This document shows positions 37,000-48,719 of a stretch of 64,000 bases of DNA, in pieces. Position numbers and translations under genes: made by a program. Below the pieces are notes generated by a model that saw only the letters and a list, made by a program, of their open reading frames with translations, was not told where the DNA came from and did not search any database. The stretch lies in NCBI GenBank assembly GCA_963969395.1, contig OZ017795.1, positions 7,502,001-7,566,000 on the forward strand, in the 5' to 3' direction. Source of the DNA: Pseudoscleropodium purum. Lineage: Eukaryota > Streptophyta > Bryopsida > Hypnales > Brachytheciaceae. The first letter of the stretch is position 1. Each line of letters opens with the position of its first letter.

Positions 37000-37247
37000 A
37001 ATGATGCTAGCATATGAGCACAAAGATGTAATCCTAAGAACCTTGAACCTAATTGTAAGTATATAAGTACAATCATTTGAAGGTGTTTATAACATATGTA
37101 TCTATAATATAGCTACACTATAACATTGAAAGAGTTTATAATTTAGATACCTATAACATAAACATCTATAACTATACAAAGTATTTATAATATAGACTAC
37201 TAGGCTTATGGGCTCGTAGATTCTATACTTATATGCTAACACTCTCC
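37000..37247. repeat. MITE-like element, copy 1
   Basis: The two ends are imperfect inverted repeats (ATGCTAGCATATGAGCAC near the left end; the reverse complement of the right end reads GTGTTAGCATATAAGTA). The interior is built from TTATAA/TATAAC-type units. A reverse-oriented relative lies at 46444-46685. Confidence 0.65.
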
Positions 37248-38979
37248 CAATTTCCCATGAACATCTAGATGTTATATTATTTCTATTCTAGACTATTTCC
37301 AATGTGATCTTATGATTAATACTATAAATTTGTATATAAAATAGGTGATTTTCCCCAAGGCCTTCACAAATTTCATATGAACTTTCTATAGAACATATTA
37401 TACTTTCAAATGATCTCCTAGATTATTTATTGAGTGATAATTATTATTAAAATATGAATATACCTATTGTATATGCATCTCTACCCTAAATCTTATAGAA
37501 CACTCATCTCACTTGTATTTACCAAATGTGTATGGCAAATAGTTTATAAATCATTCACAAGTGAAATATAGAACAAGTTCTATAACATCTATAATCTATT
37601 GCATGAACTTAACTAAGTTTGCATTACTGGATTTGGACTTAACATGGTAGGTTGAAAGGCTCAATCTGTTTTCATTCTTTTCTTTGTATATTAGACCTAT
37701 AAAAATGGAAATCAATGTAAGATATCAAGTACAATATGAAGGTCTTTGGCTAGAATTTTTTGTTTGAAATGCTTTAATATTTTTTTCGTATGGCATTTTC
37801 TAGTATTTAAAATTTACATGTTTTTAAACCAAAACAAAAGTGCAGTAACAACTCTACAACAACATTGCAGAGAAACTTCAATTCCCATTTACTCAATCTA
37901 CACAACTACTAGTCTAGAATGAAGTAAATGGTATAGAACAATATGAGAAGCAACTCTCAAGTGTGAGGAATGTCAACAAGACATCACAAAACCAATGTGA
38001 TAAATGTGTACCTTAGAGTGCACACTTTTAATTGTCACAAATTGCCACTTAGCAATATTCCTATTAAATGGAAAAACTTGTTGCTATTGTAGTGGTATAT
38101 GAATAAGGGTTCCAACACAATTTATGATTTTTTTCTAACTACTAGTAATAAGTGTACCATAAATTGATAAAAAGTTTTATTGTTTAAACCTTGTACATCC
38201 CCAAAATTAATGTTTCATTCCAGGCAAGAATCTAGATGTGGTGATTTTGTTGATGATTATGAGTTGTACTTGTCTACAAGTATAAGAAAAAAAGTTTTGT
38301 ACTAGTGTGAAACCAATGAAACTTTGCATTGGAACTAGAGCTAAGGTCAATTTTAGACCTTGAGGCAATAGGGTCTCTTTCCAAGGGCTAGGTTCCTAAA
38401 AGCAACATCAAACTTTTGAAAATAGCTTCAAATGAAAATCATTGAAAGCAAATGAAGCAAAATTTTAACTTAGGATGTCCAATCAACCAAATTTAGTCAA
38501 TTCCATCAAGGGTGTTTAGAAGATATGCTCAAAATTTGAGTTCATAAGAAAAACTCAAAGAAGTCAAAATTAATTTATTTTATTACCACATCATTGTTTA
38601 AGGGTGAACCCCTCAAGGACCATCATGTGTTATTAGCTATATGGAGATTTTGGGCAAGCTATTGTAAATGAAGATTTGTATATTTTAAGTTTAAGCTAAA
38701 ATTTTATTAGGTGTGGACAAAGAATGTATTTCATATGTACTAAATTTCATAACATTTGGAAATATGAGCCAAAAGTTATAGCCTAATATGTTACTTTTTT
38801 TTGTAAATAAGCAATCCCAACAAATCGGAAAAAATCATTTTTTTAATAAACCAAAAATTTTAATTGCTTTTCTAGAATTTTATACACATAGGCAATTTAA
38901 TTAAAATGGCGGTATTCTAGATGCCATTTGTATGATTTTGGCTTATTATGAATGCTATTTGTACAGTAGCAAAAGAGAG

Positions 38980-39800
38980 TTTTCTATAGCATAGGGCCAC
39001 AAAACATTGTCCTATGTGCACATAGAAGGCATAGGCATGCCGAACTACTCATAAAACTAGCAAAATTCACAACTCCGTCACCTTTTTTTCCAAAAACAAT
39101 CCCATTTTTTGCTAAGATTTTCAGCCTTCCACCAAAATGATTTACCATTGTTTTAACAAAATTCCCCATACATGTGGAAAGCTTTGAATCATTCTATTTT
39201 TTATCAATGAGTCAAAAGTTATGAGGAATTTTTGCTTGGGGGAAATTATAGATTTTCTATTCTAAAATAAACTTTGAAGTCTTTTGTCTTACTTAGTTTT
39301 CAATATTTTTTGAAAAAAATAAAATCATAGGATGTAGATTTTTTATTAAAACATTGCAACCATTGGAATTGGCATTTTTTTTATTCCATAATTAAATTCT
39401 TAACAATTTTGTATTTTGAATCATTCTCTACTACTATGTACTTATTGTTTTTTCCTATATATTGTACAATTCCAAATGATCTAAAAATTTTCAAGCATGT
39501 AGCCAATTTGTCTAGAAAAAATAATGCAAAGAATTACTACCATTTGGACCTTTTTCCATTGAAAAGTGAGCTTGTGAAATGCACTTGCTTTTTACTAGGT
39601 AGAAAAAATGATAATAGTGAATTTGAATGCTTATATCTTGCAATCTATGCTATGGAAATATTTGAAATTTTTACTTCATGTTTACAATTTAGCATACTAC
39701 AAGATCTTATGGTGACATATGTAAAAAAATTCAAAAATTTGGTACTTGCACTAAACGTGGCAATTTTGAGCATTTTTGATAAAAACATGGTCATGGAACT
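38980..39800. repeat. dispersed repeat copy (family shared with 11550-12560)
   Basis: Same-orientation relative of 11930-12560, with long collinear similarity and no coding frame in common. Confidence 0.6.
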
Positions 39801-40652
39801 TTAGGAGTTAAACTATGACATACTTGAAGCACTACCCAATAGGCCTTGTTGTGAGACTTCAAAAGAACAAACTCTTATTGATTCCAAAGGTTTTTTGCAC
39901 TTAAGGATGCCCTTTATGTAGGAGCACAAAGCAAATATTGCCCTATTTATAGTGGAGCTATATAGGGTTGCCAATTCTTAAGGCTAATTTCAACTCTTAC
40001 ATATTGAAATGCACCTATAGAAAAAAGAAAATAGAGTTATAATTTCCCCTCTCCCTTCATTTACCTTGAATGCAATGGTTCATTAGCCTAAGGAATACTC
40101 ACTTATTCAAATTGAACTTAATTTTGCAAAAAGACTCAAATATTATTATTTTTGCCAATTTAGAAGATGCTTTAGCCTTGCAATGCTACCAACATCCAAA
40201 ATTGGCAATAGGGTGACTTTAAAATAGTGATCTGTGAGGTCAAAAGTTTTCAATTTTTTTGATAAATAGACTTTTTTGGAAAGTGTCCCCGAAAGTGAAA
40301 CTAAACCATTCCCATATTTAATTGTGATCAATTGACTATTTATTTTTATAGATTTCTATTTTATGAAAAATCTATGAGATGGTTTCAACTTTGAAAAATT
40401 CAAAACAATTATATGGCTTATCCACTTTTTTCTTTTTTGAAAATTCATGATTTTCAATTGCTATTACTACAAAAAAAATCATTTTTTTCTTGAGAAAGGT
40501 GCCCCAACTATATTGAATTGCTTATTTTGACAATTTGGAATGTATTATTCTAAAGATCAAGTCAATGGTAATTGGTCCATCTTTTTGAGAGCTAGAAATC
40601 AATTACTTTATTCATTAGGGAAATTGGGTTGTCCTAGTTTTATTAAGGTAGT

Positions 40653-40949
40653 ATGCTCTCATTAGAGGATTTTTGGGCCCTCAAGAGGGCTTTGAGTCAG
40701 TCCCAAATTGCAGGGACAACCCTGCAAAGGGCCGTGGCAACTTGCTGATGTGGCACAACTATCATGTCTGAAAAAATAATTTTTTTTTCAATTTTTTTCT
40801 TCATTTCAAGAATAAAATTTATCTATTTATTTTTCAATTTTTTTGTGTCGGGAACAACTGTTCTTTAGAAACTGCAAGGGGGGAAGTTTGCAATGCACCT
40901 GCTTGAAAATGCCCTTCCGAGGACCCAAAAATCCTCTAATGAAAAGCAT
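40653..40949. mobile_element. MITE-like element with about 30-base terminal inverted repeats
   Basis: Left end 40653-40682 and right end 40919-40949 are reverse complements with few mismatches (core CATTAGAGGATTTTTGGG). Total length is about 297 bases, with no coding capacity. A likely relative starts near 43350. A clear target-site duplication was not found. Confidence 0.75.
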
Positions 40950-41100
40950 CCATGCTCCAAAAGCAATCCTGCCACATATAGGAGGAGGCTTGAAAACAAT
41001 TCAAGCATTAACTCCTTAATGCTTCAATTACTTTTTGAATTTTTCCACATTTTGGCTTATATCTTCTTATAGAAATATCATTTATTGCAATTTCATGAAT

Positions 41101-41215
41101 TTGGTCATTGAGAAAGGTTGTCTTTTCAAGATTGAAGTATTACATTGGATGAATGAAAAGTTTGTTGGACTATACAACCCCTGGAAGTGCTTTGTTCAAT
41201 GTCCACAATGTGGAC
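41101..41215. repeat. inverted partial copy of the 11570-11665 repeat block
   Basis: The reverse complement shares ACTTTTCATTCATCCAATG and flanking sequence with 11570-11665. Confidence 0.55.
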
Positions 41216-42399
41216 GTTGACGCGCTTCAAGGTTAAGAACCACCCCTATAGAATCGTCTAAAATAGTGCACAGGGATTGTAGGAATGAAAATGATTTTAT
41301 GTAGTGACAAATTGCCATCCTATGTGTGTGACTTTAGGCTATTGATCAGGTGACATGGTTCACCATCATGTGTGATTTTACTCATTATAAAGGCTTGAAG
41401 TTGGTGACATCTGCAAAATGACTTTGAAATGTCAAAAAATAGCAAGAAAAATTGCAAAAAAAATACATGAGGCTAAACCTCCTTTCACTAAAATACTTCT
41501 CAGTCACTCATATTATCTTGGATTGCTGTGAAATTTTAACCACACAAACTAGACTAGTATGTGCAACTTTTCCAAAAACATTTATTAGAAACGGACATTG
41601 TATGAAGAAGAAACAAGCCGCCAAAGTTCACTGTAATTCAAAAATGTGGGGATTTTAAACTTTGAATTGCTCCCAAACATTCAAAACAATGTGGATTGAC
41701 ATGAAAACTAAACCACATTAACTAGATTGCAAGGGAAACATAATTCAACAACTTTTTTTGAAAACAAACATTGGATGAAGGAAATACAAGCCCCAAAAGT
41801 AGGAGTCATCAAATACAGTTTGGTGAACTCGATTTGAACTTGTAAACTTCGATTGGCTTACAAAAAATCTGTAAATCTTGGATTGATCTAAAAATTTTAC
41901 TACACAAACTAGAAACAAGAGTGAAAATTTACGAACAAGTTTGATTCAATTCGGATATTGGATGCAAAAGTTACAACACTTTCAAGTGAGCTAAAAACTA
42001 TTTGAGGAAACCTTGGGGTGTTTAACACTTGCAATAAATTTTGATTTACAATCAAGTTTGAATTGAATGGAAATGTCCAATGGATCAGTTTTAGATTCAT
42101 TGACTCCATTCAAAAGCACTCCATGCTTAGGATTGTTCATAAACTCACTGGCTTCATTCCATGGCATGTTTTGATTGATTACAATTGCATCAATGAGCAT
42201 TAATAGGGGCCTAGGCACTTCTAACTTTGAAAAATCATATCTTATTCATTTCAAGTCAAAAAAATTAAAATTAAAATTTCCACTAGTGTATTTTTCATTT
42301 CTCTTTCTTCAAGAAAAAAGTAAAAAAATCTTTAGATCCACCCATTTTTGCACAGGGGTCTTTTTTTCCCTTACATGGGCGCTTTCTGAGCCTTCCACC

Positions 42400-42655
42400 T
42401 TAGGTACATTTTGCTTTCTTCAATCAGTACCAACACTATACATTTCAGGAGGTGGTCGCTTCTAGTGACCATTACATTTCAACCTTCAAACATTCATAAC
42501 TAATTCCACAAAGGTCCAAAAAATCAATGAAACAAACTTGGGTTCGATGCCAATTCCGTTCTTTTCTTCCTTCAAAAATTTCACTGGAAATTCTTTCAAA
42601 CTGCAAGGACTTTAATCAGTTAGCTTCCCCCAAAAGGCCATCAGTGTCCTAAAAA
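42400..42655. repeat. dispersed repeat copy (partner at 59297-59535)
   Basis: Collinear with 59297-59535. Shared blocks include AACTAATTCCACAAAGGTCC, TGCCAATTCC and AGCTTCCCC-AAAAGGC. Confidence 0.75.
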
Positions 42656-43349
42656 GTTGTCCAATTTTTAAGAGCAGCTAGCTAGACTACCTTACCTTAT
42701 GTGGTCCGTTTACATTTTCAAAGTCTGACATCATCATCATGTTTTTGGATTCACAAGTCCAGTACAGAGAACCCATGGACGGAAGTTTGAGGCCGGGGTG
42801 TCACTCATGAGTGGGCAATGGGACTATTATTATCATACACATCGGACCTCCCCAAAGGTGCTCAGCTTGGCTTGCTTTTCCACCCACCCTTACACTAGAA
42901 GTACCCATGTAGTACCTCATCAGCAAGAGCAAGAGCAAGAGCCCCAATTTTTTTTGTTGTTAAAAAATTCAAAATTGTTGTAACTCAAATATATAGCATC
43001 AAGCGTGTTGTCGTGGCGTCACATTGTCGTGCGGCGTGTGTGCATTCTTCACCCTTGCATCATCCCGGCCCAAGACTGACTGAGTTGAGTTGAAACTGAA
43101 GCGGCTGGCTGACCTTGTCACGTGCCTCTCATGCACCGTGGATTGTGTTGGCTGCTCACCCAACATGATCATGGCCGCCAGTGAGTTTTTGTAGGTAGCA
43201 AAAACACGGAATGGGAGACGGAGGGAGAGTCTCGCGCACCTCGCACTCTCACTCTCACTCTCTTGGATCGGGAGACTTTGGGGGTACAATAATAGGCAGC
43301 ACAGTGGGACCTTCGTCGGTGGTTTGTCTCAGAATAATCCTTCCTTTAG

Positions 43350-43560
43350 AGGATTTTTAAGGGGCTGGGAAGGCCTTTTCAAGGCTGTTCCCATCGTTGT
43401 TCCCCTGGCAAACCTGAGAATGGCCGCTGTCAAATTTTTTTTTTTTTTTTTGAAATTTTTTTTGAAATTTTTTAAAATGAAAATAAAAAGTTGAGAAAAA
43501 AAAAATTAATGATATAGCAGTCGTTGTGCCATGCCATGCAACTAGTGCAACGAGTATCTA
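43350..43560. repeat. relative of the 40653 MITE-like element
   Basis: Begins TTTAGAGGATTTTTAAGGGG and then resembles the left third of the 40653 element, followed by long T/A tracts. The right terminal repeat is not clear. Confidence 0.45.
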
Positions 43561-43670
43561 GAGTTTGAAAATGTTAGGGAACTTGCAGCCCTCTAAAGCA
43601 CTTGAATATCTTCTAATGAAACCACAGTCAAAATGCCAAACCAAGTTGATTGGGCATCCCTGCAAGTAAC

Positions 43671-44245
43671 CTAGAATGTCGAGCTTGTCACTATGGAAAT
43701 CATCCTTTTGGGTACTCACCATGTGAATTGTTTGCTTAAAAAACACAATTAAGAGCACTTATTGGAAGTCAAATTACTATATTTAAGACCTCTTCTTTTC
43801 AAACAAAGTTCCAGGGATGAACATTTACGTTTTTGTCTTATGTAGGAGCAAAGATTCTCTATCATCCATTAGATAATACACAATGATGCTATAAGGTTAA
43901 CTCTAGAATCATTTGGGGGTTGTCACCAAGAAAATCATCCTTTGGAGTATTGTGTAAATCATTTGCTTAAAAAAATCAAACACAAGAGCATTGATTGGAG
44001 ATCAAACTATTGTGCAAGGCCTTGGCTTTTCATATAAAATTCCAAAGATGAACATTTACATTTCTATCTTACATACAAAGATTTCTTTGTCATTCATGCA
44101 TTAGCCACTTTAAGGTTGTTGCTTCATTACAAGATTAACCTTGCAACAACATGGCGGCCTAAAAGTAGTTGATAGATGACTTTCCAAATCATTGTAGGAA
44201 TGAAGGATGCACCTATTGGTTCAAAAATCAAATCATTTTTTAACA
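43671..44245. repeat. two tandem units plus adjacent module of a multi-copy repeat
   Basis: Units at about 43671-43870 and 43905-44110 share ATGGAAATCATC-like starts, a GATGAACATTTAC-like middle and an AAAGATTCTTTGTCATTCAT-like end. The following module, 44144-44245, recurs at 45465-45600 and 63588-63745. Confidence 0.6.
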
Positions 44246-45464
44246 AGTTTTATGGTCATACGCTATCACCCTTCCAAAATTAAGCCCAAAGGAACCACAA
44301 ATTGGTTTCCAAAGTGATAAAAATAAATATAACTCATAATGTGAAACAAATTGGAAGACTGAATTAGGAAATGGAGGTTACTAGTTTTTTTGATAGACTA
44401 TAGATTGATCAATTCAATCCAAAAACCACAATTGCATGCAACATTTATTTTCTTTTATATACAAATGTGTTTGTTAATCTCTATATACTATATAGAAATA
44501 TATGGAAAGAATTGCAAAAGACATGTCCATTTTGCTTCTTGAAGAACATTGGTGGCATTTGGAAGGGAAAGCAAACAAAAAGATGGGACAAGTGGATAGG
44601 CACTTTTGTCATTGTAAAGAAATATGGCATATAATACTATGTATAACAATATCTAGATATATTTTCAATATTTCCAAATATAATGATCAACAATGTGCTT
44701 TTTCCAAGTTTTTTTTTTCATCTTCACTAGCTTCAACTATCCCTATATAAGTGTTGATTAGTTACAAAAGAAGTGTAATTGAACTTGTGTCAATTTTGAA
44801 TAGAAGATTCTCTATATGTCCATGTCAAGTGTTTACAATATTAAATATGTATTTTCACACATGGAAGCTATGTTTTTCAATGTTGATTGCTTTGCATGAA
44901 TTATGAAAGCAATGTCTATGAAATCCTTGAAGTGAATCTCTTATGAGATTGCTAGTGCTACATGCTTGTATTTGTGCATTTCTCCTATTACATTGATGTC
45001 AACAATGTTCACTTGTTTACAATATCAAGAAACTTGCTAAATTCATGCAATACTAATAGGAGAGTGTTTTGATTTTTGCACACCCATTGTCTATCACTCA
45101 TTGTCCAATTTAGTACAATTACTTTTTCTACTTCAACTTCTTTAAATATCTTCAATAATCCCACATTTGCTAAAGATTTTGTCTATATTCTTGCTCTGAT
45201 AAAAACATCTCTAAAACTTAAAGGATTAACCCTATAAGGATATAAGGATGGACTTGTTGTAGGCATGATAGAATTCTTAATTTGGACCCGTGGTTGGGGT
45301 CCCAAATTGTGTTGCTCTCATTATGTTCAATGAGAGGATAATGAAATGTAAAGTTGAGACATTATTGTTGTCATTGCTAACAAGGATGATTGCAACTTCT
45401 CAAAGAAATACAAAAATAAGGAGTTGGATTGTTCATTTAACCCTAAATGACTTTGAGGCCAAAA

Positions 45465-45795
45465 AACATCCAATGGATGACTTGATTGTTTAGTGTAGAA
45501 ATAAAGAATAAACCAATTGGTTTAATAATTAAAACATTTTGATGACTAGCTTGGTCATGGAAACCACGTCCTTCCAAGGTTAACTTACAACAAATTTAAC
45601 CCTGTAAGTATTGGTTGGTCTCCAATGAAATCATCATCTTCTAATACCATGGGAATCAATCACTTAAAAAAAATGAAAAAATATTCAAACTATTGTAGGA
45701 GATATTTCCTTTTTCACAACAAAACTCGAAAGATGAATAGTTGCACTTCTGTTGTATATAGGAGAATTCTTTATCATTCATTAGATACTTTGTGT
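45465..45795. repeat. further copy of the 43671-44245 repeat modules
   Basis: 45465-45600 resembles 44144-44245, and 45608-45795 resembles 43671-43870 and 1787-1985. The order of modules is swapped relative to 43671-44245, consistent with a tandem or larger element seen from a different starting point. Confidence 0.55.
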
Positions 45796-46443
45796 CCGCG
45801 GCAACCTTACAGGGTTAATTGATGACGCAACATTGAAATACTTTTGGGCAGATTTAGAATTATGCAAAATACAAGGTTGAAACTGCAGACACTGGCTGCG
45901 GATCATTTGAAGGAAGGGGAGAAGAATATACAATATAATTATTGTGTTACGTCAACACAAGGACAAGTCCAAAGTTTTGTGGCAAACTTGGTACTGTACC
46001 AGCTTGCTTGCTAGACAGACAGAGAAAGGTTGCAATCCAAAACTCTTCTATAATGATACTCAATGAGGGAGCCTTTGATCAACTGAAAAGCACAATATCT
46101 CTATGCAATGGATTCCATTTGTTAAGAAAAAAAGAAAAAAGCACAATATCTTGTAGGAAGAGAAAACAATATCTGCTTGAAATTGAAAGAGAAAATGATT
46201 TATTTGGCAGTCATTGCTCTTGGAAGTTAATTCAAATTTTGAAGCCTGCTTTTGAGTCAGCTTAGCCTCTGTGGCTTCCTCTCATTGGTTAGTCAAAAGA
46301 AGATCATAATGCTCCATAATTGACTTTTGACTCTATTCAAATCCTTCCATCAACTAAAAGAAACAAATTTTAACATTCTAAATTTAATAGGACAACTTGA
46401 TGTTACACAAACTTCTTTTATATCATAGGTTTGGCAATTAAGA

Positions 46444-46685
46444 AGTGCTAGGCATATGAGCATAGGATTTATGAGCCCATGAACCTAGGAGGTTATATTA
46501 TAGACACCTTCTACACTTATAGATGTTTACACTATAGGAACCTATGTTATAAACTCTTTTTATGTTAAAGGTACATATATTATAAACACCTTCAAATAGT
46601 TGTAGGCACATACAACTAGATTTAGGGTTCATAGGCTCACATCTTTGAATTCATGTACTAGCATCATTGTACTATCACTTTCCCC
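46444..46685. repeat. MITE-like element, copy 2 (inverted)
   Basis: Reverse-complement relative of 37000-37247. Its own ends form about 45-base imperfect inverted repeats that both contain an AGCCYATGAACC-like block. Confidence 0.65.
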
Positions 46686-47127
46686 CAAACCCCACCGAAG
46701 TTGAATAATAATTTAAATATAGTTTAGAATGAGAAGTGAAATAGTGACCAAATAGAAGGTAATATTTCATGGATTTTAGAAAACTCTATTTTCCAAAATG
46801 AGAAACTACAGTTTTGCATTGACCACCTATAATATCCCAATTTTTTTGATGTGAAGTTGACTAATTGAAATATCCTACAATCCACCATTCTACTACAAAA
46901 ATAAATTGACAATCTAAAGAATCTAACTATATGCAATGACCAAAGTGATTACAATGGGTTATTCAACTATTGTTCTTTAGTCTAACAAAAAAATCCACCA
47001 CTACTACCATATCATAGAGTTGTTTCAAAGTCCCCCTCTCCTCCAATACCTTGTATCCCAAAATTGTCTCATAGTCCTCCAACACCAATACATGTACCAT
47101 TAGTCTCCATAAGCTTCATAACACACT

Positions 47128-47215
47128 CCCTTTGTCCCAAAATATTTGTCCCCCTTTTTTTCCATTGGTTCCAAATTACTTGTCCCTTTTATTTTAGACT
47201 TAGTTTCAGGATTGA
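47128..47215. repeat. Stowaway-like MITE terminus
   Basis: ACTCCCTTTGTCCCAAAATA followed by TTTGTCC closely matches the plant Stowaway terminal consensus (CTCCCTCCGTCCCAAAATA). A weaker second copy of the same pattern follows (CAAATTACTTGTCCC). The opposite end was not found. Confidence 0.5.
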
Positions 47216-47746
47216 ATATGATTTCTTTTGTTTTTGACATTAATTAATGAAATGAAGCACAAGAAGTCTAGTTTATTATCCATTGTATGGATCAAAACAA
47301 TCTGAAAATTGGATATTTTATAGCAATTTGAAGTTGATTGGGTCAAAAGACCAAAAGGCATTGAATCTATTGAATTCCAAGCCATTTGTGGGCAAATTAA
47401 AACAAAATCATAGAGAGGGCATAATGGTTACATAGGCAGTCTTCCTTCTCTATAAAGCCTATCCTTATTTATGTGTTGCACTTTGTATCTATTGCAACCT
47501 CCTACTTTCTAATGGACCCTCAATCTACATCCACTTGTTTTGCACTTGAGACATTCACTATAGAATTCATTGATCATAACATGCATTAAAGAATTGTCTT
47601 GGAATCCTTAATACTTTCATTACTAAAAAAAAGGAATTAATATTATAGAACAACAAGAGTACTATATGCACTTGCACTACTTATACAATCATGGGAACAA
47701 TGACTACCGAATCCTCATTAAAAATTAACCCACTAAACTAGCTACA

Positions 47747-48432
47747 ATATCCTTCTATTAAGTTAGAGTATATGTTTGTTACGTTGAGATCTCCCGGACT
47801 GTGCATCTCTTGTTCGCATGTTTGGTATTGTTGAAAAGCCCTTAGCAAGAAGGGTACACGGGCTTGGTTTAGTGACGTTCCTACTTGAGACATGAAAGTT
47901 TATGAATTTTGAAGTTTTTATGAATTAAAAAATTAGAAAAATATTTTTTCTTTGTTTTGACTGTGGCAATGGCAAGGGGCACACTAATAGTAGTTGAGTT
48001 CTAGAAACCATATGATTTATTGCACAGCTGTTCTGGGGTACAAAATCTATGTTTTAGGGTTGTTTTCTGATTGTGCAAAGGTGTGGATCCCAACTGTGTA
48101 AAACTTCAATGCCAGGTATGCGAGGTGTCATATGTATATTTTATTTGTAAAAATTCTACCTGAGAATATGAAATACCCTTCTATTAAATTACACTGGTAT
48201 GTTGTTTTGTTTTGTTTGTTACCTTGAGATCTCTTGGATTGTGTGTCTCCCATTTGCATGTTTGGTATCGTCGGAAAGCCCTTGGCGAGGAGGTGTGCAC
48301 GAGCTTGGTTTTGTGGTGTTCCAACTTAAGGCATCAAAGTTGTTGAATTTTGAAGTTTTTATGAAATAAAAAAATTAGAAAATTATTTTTTCTTTTTTCT
48401 TTGACCGTGGCAACGGCACAGGGCACACTAGT
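47747..48432. repeat. direct repeat pair, about 245 bases each
   Basis: Copies at 47747-47990 and 48175-48432 share CCTTCTATTAA, TTGAGATCTC, GCATGTTTGGTAT, GAAAGCCCTT and GGGCACACTA in order. Just downstream a smaller pair (48481-48560, 48645-48720) repeats CATAAATATT and TTCTGG blocks. Confidence 0.75.
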
Positions 48433-48719
48433 ATCAATAACTATCAAAGAAAGTTGTCAAGTGCAATGGCTTACTACAACTAAGTCTCATCCCATAAATA
48501 TTACCTCTAGATTGTATGACGTTCTGGGGTATTATAGTACATTTTGGAGATACTGTGTGGTATTATTTGAGAAATTCATGTCTGCCTGTATATATGTAAA
48601 AGACCATTGACTGCAAGAAGCTTGATAGTGGCCATTAGAACTAATTAAGCACTATCTCATAAATATTGCCCCTCTGCAACTTTCTGGAGTATTATTGTAT
48701 GTTCTGGAGATAGGATGAC

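Larger units (their letters stand above)
35800..48700. other. repeat-rich AT desert without recognisable genes
   Basis: About 13 kb with only short non-conserved frames. It carries at least five repeat families described separately (37000, 38980, 40653, 42400, 43671, 47747). A slightly GC-richer stretch at 42690-43330 holds CACTCT and AGCAAG microrepeats but no supported gene. Confidence 0.6.

Noticed and set aside
42535..42560. Pol III B-box-like GGTTCGATGCC in a repeat
   Set aside because: The partner copy at about 59430 does not keep the motif and no A box was found, so a SINE origin is not supported.
42999..43289. 96-codon minus-strand frame in a GC-richer stretch
   Set aside because: Low-complexity composition derived from CACTCT and similar microrepeats, with no motif or splice context.
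45942..46265. 107-codon plus-strand frame
   Set aside because: No family resemblance, no promoter-like composition change and located among decayed repeats.
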